A stretch of DNA of 64,000 nt from Desulfuromonadales bacterium (GTDB taxonomy: Bacteria; Desulfobacterota; Desulfuromonadia; Desulfuromonadales; Geopsychrobacteraceae), in contig JAFGEL010000062.1 in the NCBI GenBank assembly GCA_016931615.1, positions 151,837-215,836 of the forward strand. The letters are read 5' to 3'. The position numbers were made by a program, and so were the translations under genes. This document shows positions 26,682-35,892 of the stretch, one piece after another. The number at the start of each line of letters is the position of its first letter. Within the stretch, counting starts at the first letter, position 1. The notes below the pieces were generated by a model. The model was not told the DNA's origin, ran no database searches, and was given only the letters and a program-made list of their open reading frames with translations.

Positions 26682-27854
26682 GTGGCTGAGAGTAAGATCG
26701 ACAAACAGTCTCAAGTGATGATTGTTGCCGGCGAAGCATCGGGAGATCTTCACGGCAGCAACCTGATCAGAGCCGCCGGGGAACATTATCCGGAATTAGC
26801 CTTTTACGGTGTCGGCGGTGATAAAATGAAGACAGCTGGATGTCGAATCCTCTTTCCTTCCGATGAACTTGCCGTCATGGGGATACAGGAAGTTCTGACT
26901 CGACTGCCTGTCATCGTCAAGCGTTTTCGTCAGCTGAAAAAGATTCTCTCTTCTGCTGAAAAACCAGACCTGCTGGTTCTGATCGATTTTCCCGATTTTA
27001 ACTTGCGACTGGCCAAAGTGGCCAAACAACACCAGGTCCCGGTGCTTTACTATATCAGTCCAAAGGTCTGGGCCTGGCGGCAGGGACGAGCTGGAACGAT
27101 TGCCGCCAGGGTGGATCGCCTTGCTCTGATCTTTCCGTTCGAACCTAAAATATATGCCCCCCTGGGGGTCTCAGCTGAATACGTCGGCAACCCGCTGCTC
27201 GATGAGTTTGCGGCCAATCGGCCGCAACAGGTGCTACGTAATCAACTGGGCATCGAGTCTCACAGCCAGCTTGTGGGGATTTTCCCCGGTAGTCGGGAAA
27301 GTGAATTGAAATACATCCTTGATAGTCTGATTGAGACGTGCAAGCTTGTTAATAATGTAAAACCTGATGTGACGTTTCTCGTGCCGGTTGCTCCCTCGTT
27401 ATCTCTGGCCGATTTGAAATCACGTTTTTCCGGTAGCGGTTTGCCGGTTATTTTTATTGAAGAGAATATTTATGAAGTGGCTGCCGCCTGTGATGCCGTT
27501 TTAACGGTTTCTGGTACGGTGACCCTGCAGATCGCCCTGGCTGGAACTCCTATGGCTATTGTTTATAAGGTTGCACCGCTAAGTTATGCCATTGGCAAAC
27601 GTCTGATCAAAATTGAATATGCCGGTCTCACCAATATCGTCGCGGAAAAAGGGATCGTCAGGGAGTTCATTCAAGATGACGCCGAACCGGAAATAATGTG
27701 CCGGGAGGTGCTGCGACTTCTGGATGATGACAATTACCGGCAGCACATGCTTGATGATCTGGCCGAGGTCAAACTACGACTGGGGCAGCCCGGATGCTCT
27801 CAGCGGGTCGCGGAGATGGCTGCGGAAATGTGCTTAAAACGATTGCAAGGATAG
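26682..27854 (+). CDS. lpxB: Lipid-A-disaccharide synthase
   Basis: GT19 glycosyltransferase at the inner membrane that joins lipid X and UDP-diacylglucosamine into the lipid A disaccharide. The 390-residue protein has GEASGDLHGSNLI near the N-terminus, SPKVWAWRQGR in the middle and FPGSRESELKYI before the nucleotide site. Three starts are in frame: TTG 26661, ATG 26676 and GTG 26682; AAGGA at 26670-26674 fits the GTG best, so I use it. The lpxH/I function, needed to supply lipid X, is not encoded nearby. A possible attenuator lies before it. Followed by msbA after four bases. Confidence 0.95.
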   Translation: MAESKIDKQSQVMIVAGEASGDLHGSNLIRAAGEHYPELAFYGVGGDKMKTAGCRILFPSDELAVMGIQEVLTRLPVIVKRFRQLKKILSSAEKPDLLVLIDFPDFNLRLAKVAKQHQVPVLYYISPKVWAWRQGRAGTIAARVDRLALIFPFEPKIYAPLGVSAEYVGNPLLDEFAANRPQQVLRNQLGIESHSQLVGIFPGSRESELKYILDSLIETCKLVNNVKPDVTFLVPVAPSLSLADLKSRFSGSGLPVIFIEENIYEVAAACDAVLTVSGTVTLQIALAGTPMAIVYKVAPLSYAIGKRLIKIEYAGLTNIVAEKGIVREFIQDDAEPEIMCREVLRLLDDDNYRQHMLDDLAEVKLRLGQPGCSQRVAEMAAEMCLKRLQG

Positions 27855-27858
27855 TTTC

Positions 27859-29607
27859 TTGTTACCAGTAACTCAGCAGAAAAACGTATATCGGCGCTTA
27901 ATCGCTTATGCCAAACCCTACCGATTCAGAATTGCTCTGGCCATGGTGGCTTCACTCGGGGTTGGTGGTTCGGATGCGGTGATTGCCTATCTGGTGAAAC
28001 CCTTTGTTGATGATCTGATTATCGCCGGGAATGTTCAGCTTGCCAGGCTGGTTCCTTTTCTGGTCATCGCTCTTGCCGGGGTCAAAGGCATGTCGCGCTA
28101 TATTCAGCAGTACAATATTCGCACTGCAGGGCAGGCTGCTGTTCAGGATATCCGCAATCAGCTTTACGGACATTGTATCAATCTGTCGATGCGGTTTTTT
28201 ACCAAGACATCAACCGGGGGATTGATGTCACGCCTTCTCAATGATGTTAACGTTATGCAGGCGGCCTTGTCTGATGTCCTGGTCACTCTTCTGCGGGAAG
28301 TGACGACCATGGTAGCGTTGATCGGCTATGCTTTTTATGCGGATTGGAAAATGGCGTTAATGGCTTTCGTCGTCATCCCCGCGGCGGCATGGCCAGCCAG
28401 CGCTCTGGGGAAAAAGATCAAAAAGTTTTCTCGTCGCGGTCAGGACGCCATGGGTGATGTGACCTCAGTTGTGGAGCAGAGTTTTTCGGGAATAAAAGTG
28501 ATCAAGGCCTTTGCGACAGAACAGTCCGAACAGAATAAATTCGAAAAGGAGAATGCCGGATTCTTTCGGCTGCTTAAAAAGACTTTTCGCTATGATGCGG
28601 CTTCTTCACCCGTCGTTGAGGTAATGACCTCTTTTGGTGTTGCTGTGGTGCTCTGGTACGGTCTGAATCGTGTGCTGGCTGAAGAAATTACCAAAGGGGA
28701 AATGTTTTCCATCCTGGCGGCAATTGTGATGATGTATACCCCGCTGAAGCGCCTGACCCGTGTCAATAATATCATTCAGCAGGCCCTCGGGGCCGGTGAA
28801 AGGGTTTTTGAGGTTCTCGACACTCCGGTTGAGATTGTCGACCCTCCCCAAGCTGTTGATTTGCCACGCAGTCAAGGTTATGTGAGCTTCAAGAATGTTT
28901 CTTTTGCTTACGATGATGAACCGGTGTTGGAGAACTTTTCCGTTGATGCCAAACCTGGTGAGGTGATTGCCCTTGTCGGGCCGAGCGGTGCCGGGAAAAG
29001 TACCTTCATCGGCCTTTTGAACCGGTTCTATGATCCTCAGAGCGGGCAAATTACGATTGATGGTCAGGATATTCGCAATATCACCCAGAAAAGCCTGCAT
29101 GATAATCTCGCTCTGGTAGATCAGGAAACTTTTTTATTCAATGCAACCATTGCCGACAATATTCGCTACGCACGACCGGATGCTGATCTTGTGACTGTAA
29201 AAGAGGCCGCCCGCAAGGCATATGCCGATGAGTTTATAGAACAGTTGCCGGAGAAATACGCGACCCCGATCGGTGACCGCGGCGTGCGTCTTTCGGGGGG
29301 GCAAAGGCAACGCATCTGCATTGCCCGGGCGATTTTGAAGGATGCTCCGATCCTGTTGCTCGACGAAGCCACGAGCGCCCTCGATACGGAAAGTGAAATC
29401 ATGGTGCAGAAGGCTTTGGGGAACCTGATGCGCAATCGGACAACTTTTATCGTTGCGCACAGGCTGTCGACAGTCATGCACGCCGATCGTATCCTGGTTC
29501 TTGAAGCGGGTCGTGTTGTCGAGCAAGGGACTCATCCGCAATTACTCGCTAAAGGAGGGCTGTATAAGCGCCTCTATGATGCCCAGTTTAATGATGGATC
29601 ATCATGA
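27859..29607 (+). CDS. msbA: Lipid A export ABC transporter MsbA
   Basis: A 582-residue half-transporter that flips core-lipid A across the inner membrane. Six membrane segments fill residues about 20-310, then an ATPase domain with Walker A GPSGAGKST, Q-loop, signature LSGGQRQRICIARAI, Walker B ILLLDEAT and the H-loop VAHRLST. The start is a TTG at 27859 with AAGGA before it. Its stop overlaps the next gene by four bases. The lipid A neighbours support MsbA over a drug exporter. Confidence 0.92.
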   Translation: MLPVTQQKNVYRRLIAYAKPYRFRIALAMVASLGVGGSDAVIAYLVKPFVDDLIIAGNVQLARLVPFLVIALAGVKGMSRYIQQYNIRTAGQAAVQDIRNQLYGHCINLSMRFFTKTSTGGLMSRLLNDVNVMQAALSDVLVTLLREVTTMVALIGYAFYADWKMALMAFVVIPAAAWPASALGKKIKKFSRRGQDAMGDVTSVVEQSFSGIKVIKAFATEQSEQNKFEKENAGFFRLLKKTFRYDAASSPVVEVMTSFGVAVVLWYGLNRVLAEEITKGEMFSILAAIVMMYTPLKRLTRVNNIIQQALGAGERVFEVLDTPVEIVDPPQAVDLPRSQGYVSFKNVSFAYDDEPVLENFSVDAKPGEVIALVGPSGAGKSTFIGLLNRFYDPQSGQITIDGQDIRNITQKSLHDNLALVDQETFLFNATIADNIRYARPDADLVTVKEAARKAYADEFIEQLPEKYATPIGDRGVRLSGGQRQRICIARAILKDAPILLLDEATSALDTESEIMVQKALGNLMRNRTTFIVAHRLSTVMHADRILVLEAGRVVEQGTHPQLLAKGGLYKRLYDAQFNDGSS

Positions 29608-30269
29608 AACTGAGTGACAAACTACTGCTGATGACGGTTCCACCGTTAGCGGCTACTTTGATCCGCTTGCTTTCATTGACCATCCGCCATGAAATCCTCG
29701 GATTGGGTTATCTGAAGGCCGTCTGGGCCAGAAACGAACGGGCCATCATCGCCTTCTGGCACGACCAATTGTTGTTGATGGTTTTTGCTTACCCAGGCAA
29801 AGGGGCAAAATTATTGATCAGTTCGTCCAATGATGGCGAACTTCTGGCTCGTACGATGAAGTTTTTTTCCCAGGATACGGTTCGCGGTTCATCCTCAAAA
29901 GGGGGGCGAGCCGCTTTCAAGCAGATGTTGAGTCTTGCCAAAGTCGATGCCGATATCGTCCTGACACCTGATGGGCCCAAAGGACCGCGCCATCAACTGA
30001 AAGATGGTGTGGTGCAATTGGCCAGGTTGAGTGGTCGACCGATTGTTCCCCTGGCGTTTGTCTGCAGTCACGGACATCGCTTCGGATCCTGGGATCGTTT
30101 TCTCCTGCCCTATCCTTTTTCAAGGGGGGTTTACTCCTATGGTGAACCGCTTTACTTCGACAAGGGAGAAAACGTTAAAGACTTTCGCGTACGTCTGAAA
30201 GACGCTCTGCAGGCAAATTTACATTGTGCCGAAAAGTATCTGGAGAGTTATGGTGACTCTGCTGTATAA
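29604..30269 (+). CDS. DUF374 lysophospholipid acyltransferase-family protein
   Basis: A 221-residue member of the LPLAT superfamily (DUF374). It has an N-terminal hydrophobic helix, the FWHDQ motif that takes the place of the catalytic H-x4-D motif, SSSNDGEL, and TPDGPKGPRHQ. The place between msbA and waaA points to a lipid A acyl transfer role, such as a late acyltransferase in place of LpxL, but this is not proven. The start overlaps msbA by four bases and the end overlaps waaA by 20 bases. Confidence 0.85.
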   Translation: MKLSDKLLLMTVPPLAATLIRLLSLTIRHEILGLGYLKAVWARNERAIIAFWHDQLLLMVFAYPGKGAKLLISSSNDGELLARTMKFFSQDTVRGSSSKGGRAAFKQMLSLAKVDADIVLTPDGPKGPRHQLKDGVVQLARLSGRPIVPLAFVCSHGHRFGSWDRFLLPYPFSRGVYSYGEPLYFDKGENVKDFRVRLKDALQANLHCAEKYLESYGDSAV

Positions 30270-31551
30270 CCTATTACTGGTCTGTTCGGCGCTTTTTCTG
30301 CTGCCTTATTACCTGTTTCGCGGGCTGAAATACGGTAAAAGCCGTCGCGGTATCAGGGAGCGTCTGGGCTACTATTTCCCAGAGTTTATGACTGCTATTC
30401 AGCAACAACCGGTGATTTGGATTCATGCGGTTTCGGTTGGGGAAACGCGCGCTGCAGCACCTTTAATCCGTCAGATCCGCGGTACTTATCCCGATTATAA
30501 AATTCTTCTCAGCAATGTCACGGAAACGGGTCATGCCATCGCTCTGGATAATCGGGATATCGATTTCTGTATTTTTTTTCCGTTTGATTTTTCCTGGGCG
30601 GTCAAAAAGGCGTTGACCCTTATTCAGCCTGAAATCATCATTATCGTTGAAACTGAAATATGGCCGAATTTCACTCGCTTGTCACATCAGCTGAATATTC
30701 CTCTATTATTGGTCAACGGGCGCATTTCGGATCGATCCTATCCCCGCTATCGGCGTATCCGCTTTATTTTTAAGCCGCTCCTGGAATCCTTTGCCGCCTT
30801 CTGTATGCAGTCACAGGCGGATGCCGAACGGATTATAGCGCTGGGGGCCGATTCACAACGCGTTGAAAATACCGGTAATCTCAAGTTCGATCATGACTTG
30901 GAAACTGTTAGTCAGGACGATGTTGAGCGCTTAAAGGCGTTGTTCAAGATCCCTGACCCTGGCGTCGTCATGGTTGCCGGAAGCACCCATGAAGGTGAAG
31001 AAAAGCAACTGCTGAGCGTTTATCAGGGGATTCTTCAAGAAGTAGACCGGGATCTGGTGCTGGTTCTGATCCCGCGGCATCCTGAACGTAAACGTGATAT
31101 CGAACATCTGTTGAAAGATGCGGGTCTCCCCTATGCTGTCCGTAGCGCTCTAAAAGAGGACGACCCCTTCCTTGTTTCAGGCGGTGTCCTGCTGGTTGAT
31201 ACTCTGGGTGAGGTTCTCAACTTCTACCGGATTGCAGACCTGGTTTTTGTCGGTGGAAGTTTGGTTCCGATCGGCGGACATAATCTGCTTGAAGCGTCAT
31301 TGTTGGCAAAGCCGGTGCTTTTTGGCCCTCACGTACATAACTTCAAGGAGATCTCCGCCAAACTGATCCGTGCCGGTGCCGGAATCAAAGTTCAAAATCA
31401 ACGAGAGCTTCTACGTCAATCGATCCAAATGGTGAATGATCCAGCCCGCTGTCGGGCGATGGGTGAAGCGGGCCGCTCTCTGATTGCGGAGAATGCCGGT
31501 GCAACCCAGCGGACTATGCGCCATATTGCCAGGGTTTTGCACCAGCGATGA
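30250..31551 (+). CDS. waaA: 3-deoxy-D-manno-octulosonic acid (Kdo) transferase
   Basis: GT30 inner-membrane enzyme that transfers Kdo from CMP-Kdo to lipid A. The 433-residue protein has an N-terminal membrane helix, the HAVSVGETRAA motif with the catalytic glutamate, and in the C-terminal half GGSLVPIGGHNLLE for CMP-Kdo binding. Whether it adds one or two Kdo cannot be read. ATG 30250 has GGAGAG before it and overlaps the acyltransferase by 20 bases. The stop overlaps lpxK by four bases. Confidence 0.96.
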   Translation: MVTLLYNLLLVCSALFLLPYYLFRGLKYGKSRRGIRERLGYYFPEFMTAIQQQPVIWIHAVSVGETRAAAPLIRQIRGTYPDYKILLSNVTETGHAIALDNRDIDFCIFFPFDFSWAVKKALTLIQPEIIIIVETEIWPNFTRLSHQLNIPLLLVNGRISDRSYPRYRRIRFIFKPLLESFAAFCMQSQADAERIIALGADSQRVENTGNLKFDHDLETVSQDDVERLKALFKIPDPGVVMVAGSTHEGEEKQLLSVYQGILQEVDRDLVLVLIPRHPERKRDIEHLLKDAGLPYAVRSALKEDDPFLVSGGVLLVDTLGEVLNFYRIADLVFVGGSLVPIGGHNLLEASLLAKPVLFGPHVHNFKEISAKLIRAGAGIKVQNQRELLRQSIQMVNDPARCRAMGEAGRSLIAENAGATQRTMRHIARVLHQR

Positions 31552-32618
31552 AGAAGGTCTGGCAATTGCATCAGCAACTGGTGAACGGAACAAACTGGAC
31601 GCCTCTGGAATGGTTGCTGTTTTTTGTCCTTATCCCCTGTTCCGTTGCCTATGGGGCTATGGGCTGGTTCAGAAATTTTTTATATGACGTCGGGATATTT
31701 TCATCTTACCGGGCAAACATTCCTGTTTTGTCAGTAGGAAACCTGGCCGTCGGAGGAACCGGAAAAACCCCGGTTGCAGATTTTCTGGTCAAAGAATTTC
31801 AGCAGCGGGGTAAGCGTCCCGTCATCATCAGTCGCGGCTATGGGGGATCTTTCTCCCGGGATGTGGGTGTCGTTTCCAACGGGGATAAGATTCTCATGAC
31901 GGCGGTGGAGGCGGGCGATGAGCCTTTTCTCCTCGCCACAAAAAATCCGTCTTGTGCTGTTCTTATCGCAAAACGCAGAGCTGCAGGGATCAAGTATGTT
32001 GAAAATAATATTGATGCCGACCTGATCATTCTGGATGATGCGTTTCAGCATCGTGCCGTGGCAAGAGATGCGGATATCGTTCTGCTTGATGCTACCCGTC
32101 CCCTCGGAAACGGGTGGCCGTTGCCCGTCGGCAACCTGCGCGAATTCAGAGGGTCTTTAAAGCGAGCTGACCTGGTGATTATGACGCGCGCTGTAAAGGG
32201 GACGCCTGAGTATTTTCAAGACAGGCCAGTTTATACCAGCCGTCATCAACTGGCGGAATCTGCTGTCAGCCTCAAAGGAGAGATTGTCAGGATCGATAGT
32301 CTCAAGGATTTGCGCTTACTGGCATTTGCCGGAATAGCCAACCCCGAGAGCTTTTTTTCTTCTCTCAAAAAGGCAGAGTTGAACTTGGGTTGCACGCTGA
32401 GCTTTCCCGATCATGTCGATTACTCGCAAGAATCCGTTATGGAGCAGTTGCAGTCGATGTCAAGGAACGCTGATGCACTGATGACAACGGAAAAAGATGC
32501 TGTTAAGCTTTCGGCGGAGCTGTTTGATCTGCCCTGTTACCAATTGCCGATGACGGTCAGCATAGACAATCCGGATGGCCTTATGGAAGCAGTTTTTAAA
32601 CATTTGTGGAGTAAATAG
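31548..32618 (+). CDS. lpxK: Tetraacyldisaccharide 4'-kinase
   Basis: Phosphorylates the 4' position of the lipid A disaccharide. The 356-residue protein has an N-terminal membrane-associated helix, SVGNLAVGGTGKTP with the P-loop, SRGYGG and the DDAFQHR segment. The start overlaps waaA by four bases, and the stop touches the next gene. Confidence 0.96.
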   Translation: MKKVWQLHQQLVNGTNWTPLEWLLFFVLIPCSVAYGAMGWFRNFLYDVGIFSSYRANIPVLSVGNLAVGGTGKTPVADFLVKEFQQRGKRPVIISRGYGGSFSRDVGVVSNGDKILMTAVEAGDEPFLLATKNPSCAVLIAKRRAAGIKYVENNIDADLIILDDAFQHRAVARDADIVLLDATRPLGNGWPLPVGNLREFRGSLKRADLVIMTRAVKGTPEYFQDRPVYTSRHQLAESAVSLKGEIVRIDSLKDLRLLAFAGIANPESFFSSLKKAELNLGCTLSFPDHVDYSQESVMEQLQSMSRNADALMTTEKDAVKLSAELFDLPCYQLPMTVSIDNPDGLMEAVFKHLWSK

Positions 32619-32786
32619 ATGTCGATACGTGCCGAATTGTTAGATATATTGGCCTGCCCGAAATGTAAGCAGGCGGTCGTGCTTAATGAGGGGGATAATT
32701 CGCTGCGATGTGAACACTGTCGCCTCACATTTCCGATCCGTGACGATATCCCGATTATGTTGATTGATGAAGCTCAAGAGTATTGA
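32619..32786 (+). CDS. Small Trm112/YcaR-like zinc-ribbon protein
   Basis: A 55-residue protein that begins right after the lpxK stop. It has two cysteine pairs, CPKC and CEHC, forming a zinc ribbon, and the FPIRDDIPIMLIDEA end typical of the Trm112/YcaR (UPF0434) family. The next gene starts inside its stop codon. Members often follow lpxK (E. coli lpxK-ycaR-kdsB). It may activate a methyltransferase or act as a chaperone; the role here is unknown. It is easily missed because of its size. Confidence 0.88.
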   Translation: MSIRAELLDILACPKCKQAVVLNEGDNSLRCEHCRLTFPIRDDIPIMLIDEAQEY

Positions 32787-33706
32787 GGATTGCTTTGGCT
32801 CAAGGGCGTTTTCTTATTCTCAGCGACGGCAAGCCGGGCCATGTCAATCAGTCCGTGGCTCTGGCCCGGCATCTGGGTTACGCTTATGATCTAGTTCCGG
32901 TTGACTTTACTGCACGGCCTATGAAGGCACTGACCTATCTGGCTGATCGTATCGGATTTTATTCACCAAGGCTGTTCGACTCGAATATTCCCGATAAAAG
33001 TTATGCCGCCGTGGTTTCAACCGGTTCGTCGACTTATTATGCCAACAAGGTTGTGTCCCGGCAGCTCGGCGTTAAAGCGATCGCGATTATGCTTCCCCGG
33101 GGGTATCGTTATGATTTTGATCTGATTATTGCCCAGGAGCACGACAATCCACCTGACCGTGAGAATCTTATCAGCCTGCCGATCAATCTGACCTTTGTGG
33201 AGCCGAAAGGAATCGTTCAGCCGGCAACTGGAGCTAAATATATCTCACTGGTGATCGGTGGAGACAGTGCCCACGGAACATTGGATGCAGATTGGTTGCG
33301 CGACCAGATTCGGCAGATTTTAACATTATTTCCTGAGTATAAAGTCTGGATGACCACCTCCCGACGAACTCCGGAAACAGTGGAAAAGATGTTGCGTGAG
33401 TTTAGATTTGAGCGCGCTGTCTACTATTCTCAGGAACCGATCAACCCGATTCCCGATTTTCTGCGGTACAGTGAATATGTTTTTTTAACCGCCGATTCCA
33501 GTTCGATGATCAGCGAAGCAGTCAGTTACGGGCATAGCTGTGTTGAGGTTCTGCATGCTTCAAAAGGTTCTGTAATCGAGAACAAGTTCAGCAGAATGCT
33601 GTCAACCTTGGAGAAGTTAAACGCGATCCATCTTTTCAAAAAGAATGTCGGCCAGGCAAATCACAAAATCCCGCTTGATTCAATCTTAAGTGGACTGAAA
33701 CTATGA
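32783..33706 (+). CDS. ELM1/GtrOC1-family putative glycosyltransferase
   Basis: A 307-residue protein of the Mito_fiss_Elm1 (DUF1022) family, known in plants as a mitochondrial fission factor and in bacteria found in LPS gene clusters. It shows the SDGKPGHVNQ N-terminal motif, a GGDSAHGTLD segment and the TADSSSMISEAVSYG loop that resembles a GT-B nucleotide-sugar site. The place after lpxK suggests LPS core assembly. It starts with TTG at 32783, overlapping the Trm112-like gene by four bases, and overlaps the next gene by four. Confidence 0.78.
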   Translation: MRIALAQGRFLILSDGKPGHVNQSVALARHLGYAYDLVPVDFTARPMKALTYLADRIGFYSPRLFDSNIPDKSYAAVVSTGSSTYYANKVVSRQLGVKAIAIMLPRGYRYDFDLIIAQEHDNPPDRENLISLPINLTFVEPKGIVQPATGAKYISLVIGGDSAHGTLDADWLRDQIRQILTLFPEYKVWMTTSRRTPETVEKMLREFRFERAVYYSQEPINPIPDFLRYSEYVFLTADSSSMISEAVSYGHSCVEVLHASKGSVIENKFSRMLSTLEKLNAIHLFKKNVGQANHKIPLDSILSGLKL

Positions 33707-34803
33707 AAGTTATTCAACTGCTTCCAGAATTGAATGAAGGCGGTGTTGAGCGTGGCACGGTCGAATTGAATCGTGAACTGGTAAAACGAGGACTCGAAAG
33801 TATCGTTATCAGTGCCGGTGGAAAATTGGCTGAACAGATCAACGTTGATGGGGGAAAGCACATTCGTTTTGATGTCTGCAGTAAAAATCCGTTGTCAGTT
33901 CCGTTGCGGGTAGTGAATCTCAGGAGGATTCTTAATGAGCTAAAACCAGATATTATTCACGCGCGCAGCCGTGTGCCTGCTTGGCTGGCATACCTGGCGA
34001 ATAAGAAGCTGGGAATCCCTTTCGTGACAACAGTGCACGGTTTCAACAGTGTCAACTTATATAGTCGCGTCATGACCTACGGTGACCGTGTGATCTGCGT
34101 CAGCAACGCTATCAAAGAACATATTCAGCAACACTATAGAGTGCCCGACGAAAAGATTGTCGTTATTCCTAGAGGGGTTGACCTTAAACTTTTTGATCCT
34201 GCTTATGTTGATCAAAAGTTTATAGAGAGCTTCAGACAGGAATACCAACTGGAAGGAAAGTTTGTCGTGACCTCAGTCGGCCGTATCACACAGCTGAAAG
34301 ATTACGAGACTTTTATCAAAGGCATCGTCCTGGTCCGTGAACAGATCCCAAATATTCGCGGTCTGATAGTCGGTGGAGTCAGGAAGGATAAACAGGATTA
34401 CTTTTTATTTTTGCAGAAACTTGTACGTGAATTGAATGCTGAAGAGGTTGTAAGTTTCTGCGGTTCGCAAAGCAAAATAGCTGAGATTTACTCAACCAGT
34501 GATGTAGTGGTAATTTGCTCGAAAAAACCGGAAAGCTTTGGAAGGACTGCCGCAGAAGCGCTGGCGATGGATAGACCGGTTGTGGCGAGCGAACATGGGG
34601 GAGTTTTGGATATAGTCCAGGCCGGAGAAACAGGGGAGTTTTTTAAAGTCGGATCGGTTTCCGAATTGACCCTGGCACTCAAGGTCGTTCTTAGGCGGGG
34701 TTACCCTGACAGCCGTAGCTATGTCTGTGATCATTTTTCGTTACAGAACATGGTCGCGCTAACTGAAAAAGTTTACTGCTCTACAATCACAAGCGAAAGT
34801 TAA
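33703..34803 (+). CDS. GT4-family glycosyltransferase, LPS core
   Basis: A 366-residue GT-B enzyme. The N-terminal half has LPELNEGGVERG and a TTVHGFNSVN segment; the C-terminal half has SVGRITQLKDYETFIKG and the ESFGRTAAEALAMDRPV motif with the two glutamates for nucleotide-sugar binding. It should add a sugar to the LPS core; donor and acceptor are unknown. The start overlaps the ELM1-family gene by four bases, so it belongs to the lipid A/core transcript. Confidence 0.9.
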   Translation: MKVIQLLPELNEGGVERGTVELNRELVKRGLESIVISAGGKLAEQINVDGGKHIRFDVCSKNPLSVPLRVVNLRRILNELKPDIIHARSRVPAWLAYLANKKLGIPFVTTVHGFNSVNLYSRVMTYGDRVICVSNAIKEHIQQHYRVPDEKIVVIPRGVDLKLFDPAYVDQKFIESFRQEYQLEGKFVVTSVGRITQLKDYETFIKGIVLVREQIPNIRGLIVGGVRKDKQDYFLFLQKLVRELNAEEVVSFCGSQSKIAEIYSTSDVVVICSKKPESFGRTAAEALAMDRPVVASEHGGVLDIVQAGETGEFFKVGSVSELTLALKVVLRRGYPDSRSYVCDHFSLQNMVALTEKVYCSTITSES

Positions 34804-34882
34804 GGCCTTCTATCGCAGTTGCATCTAGTTCTCCGGATAGCGCCTCAGTGGTAATGTCTGAATAGAGAACCGATTAAAAACT

Positions 34883-35884
34883 ATGAAAATTGCCCTTTTT
34901 ATTACCTCCACAGGTCATGGTGGTGCGGAAAAGTTTTTTTTAGAGCTATGTAATGAGCTTTCTAAAAAACACGAGATTACAGTCATGACATATAAGAATC
35001 CATATATTCTGGATAATCTGAAAAATCACATTGGGAAGATTGTTATTCCCAAAAGAAGTCGTCGTAACCCGATGAGTTATTTTGATGTGTACAAGCATCT
35101 AAAGAAAAATAATTTTGAAATTATCCATACTCATTCTGCTAAAGCTGCAGAAATTACTTACAGAATTTTAAAATTTATTCCTCTCTGCCAAGTTGCAACG
35201 AAGCATAACTCTAGGAAAGGGAAGGTTTTCGACCGAATTAAATATGTGACAGCCGTATCATCGAACGTGGCAAAGACAATCAAAAAAGAGAGTTCGGTGA
35301 TATTTAATGGAATTAAAGTCAAAAAAATAAACCCCAGCCAGCCTGCAGATGGGCGTTTCAGGATATTGGCAATTGGTCGCCTTGACCCGGTTAAGGGCTT
35401 TGATGTTCTTATCGATCAAGTTTCTACTCTGGATATCGATTATAAACTTGATATCGTTGGAGAGGGACCACAGAGAGCCCTTTTGGAGAAAAAGATAGGT
35501 GATCTTTCATTGGCTGGAAAAGTTAAACTTTTAGGGTTTTGCGACAATGTCCATGATCTTATGAATGAATCAGATTTAGTTGTCATATCGTCTCACACGG
35601 AAGGTTTTTCACTCGTTACTATTGAATCTCTTTTTTATGCAAATATCCTCATCAGTACTCCAGTAAGCGGTTCAGTTGAAATTTTACCTGAATCCCTTAT
35701 TGTAGAGCAGGAAAATATTGCAAAGAAAATACTTGAAATACATGAAAATAAGCAAGATTACGTTGAAATATTTAAATCTGTCAGTAACTCTTGTCGTGGA
35801 CAATTCGATATTAAGACATGTTCAGATGAATATTCTAAGTTTTATCAGAACGTTTACAATCAGTTTGAGTCGCGTGATAGGTAG
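34883..35884 (+). CDS. GT4-family glycosyltransferase, AT-rich
   Basis: A 333-residue GT-B enzyme with TSTGHGGAEKFFLEL at the start, THSAKAAEITYR in the first half, and AIGRLDPVKGFD plus the HTEGFSLVTIESL motif in the second. The DNA is much more AT-rich than the lipid A genes upstream, and codon use shifts to AAA/AAT/ATA, which points to acquisition from another source. It lies 79 bases after the previous gene and nine before the ligase gene. The sugar is unknown. Confidence 0.88.
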   Translation: MKIALFITSTGHGGAEKFFLELCNELSKKHEITVMTYKNPYILDNLKNHIGKIVIPKRSRRNPMSYFDVYKHLKKNNFEIIHTHSAKAAEITYRILKFIPLCQVATKHNSRKGKVFDRIKYVTAVSSNVAKTIKKESSVIFNGIKVKKINPSQPADGRFRILAIGRLDPVKGFDVLIDQVSTLDIDYKLDIVGEGPQRALLEKKIGDLSLAGKVKLLGFCDNVHDLMNESDLVVISSHTEGFSLVTIESLFYANILISTPVSGSVEILPESLIVEQENIAKKILEIHENKQDYVEIFKSVSNSCRGQFDIKTCSDEYSKFYQNVYNQFESRDR

Positions 35885-35892
35885 GTTTTTGC

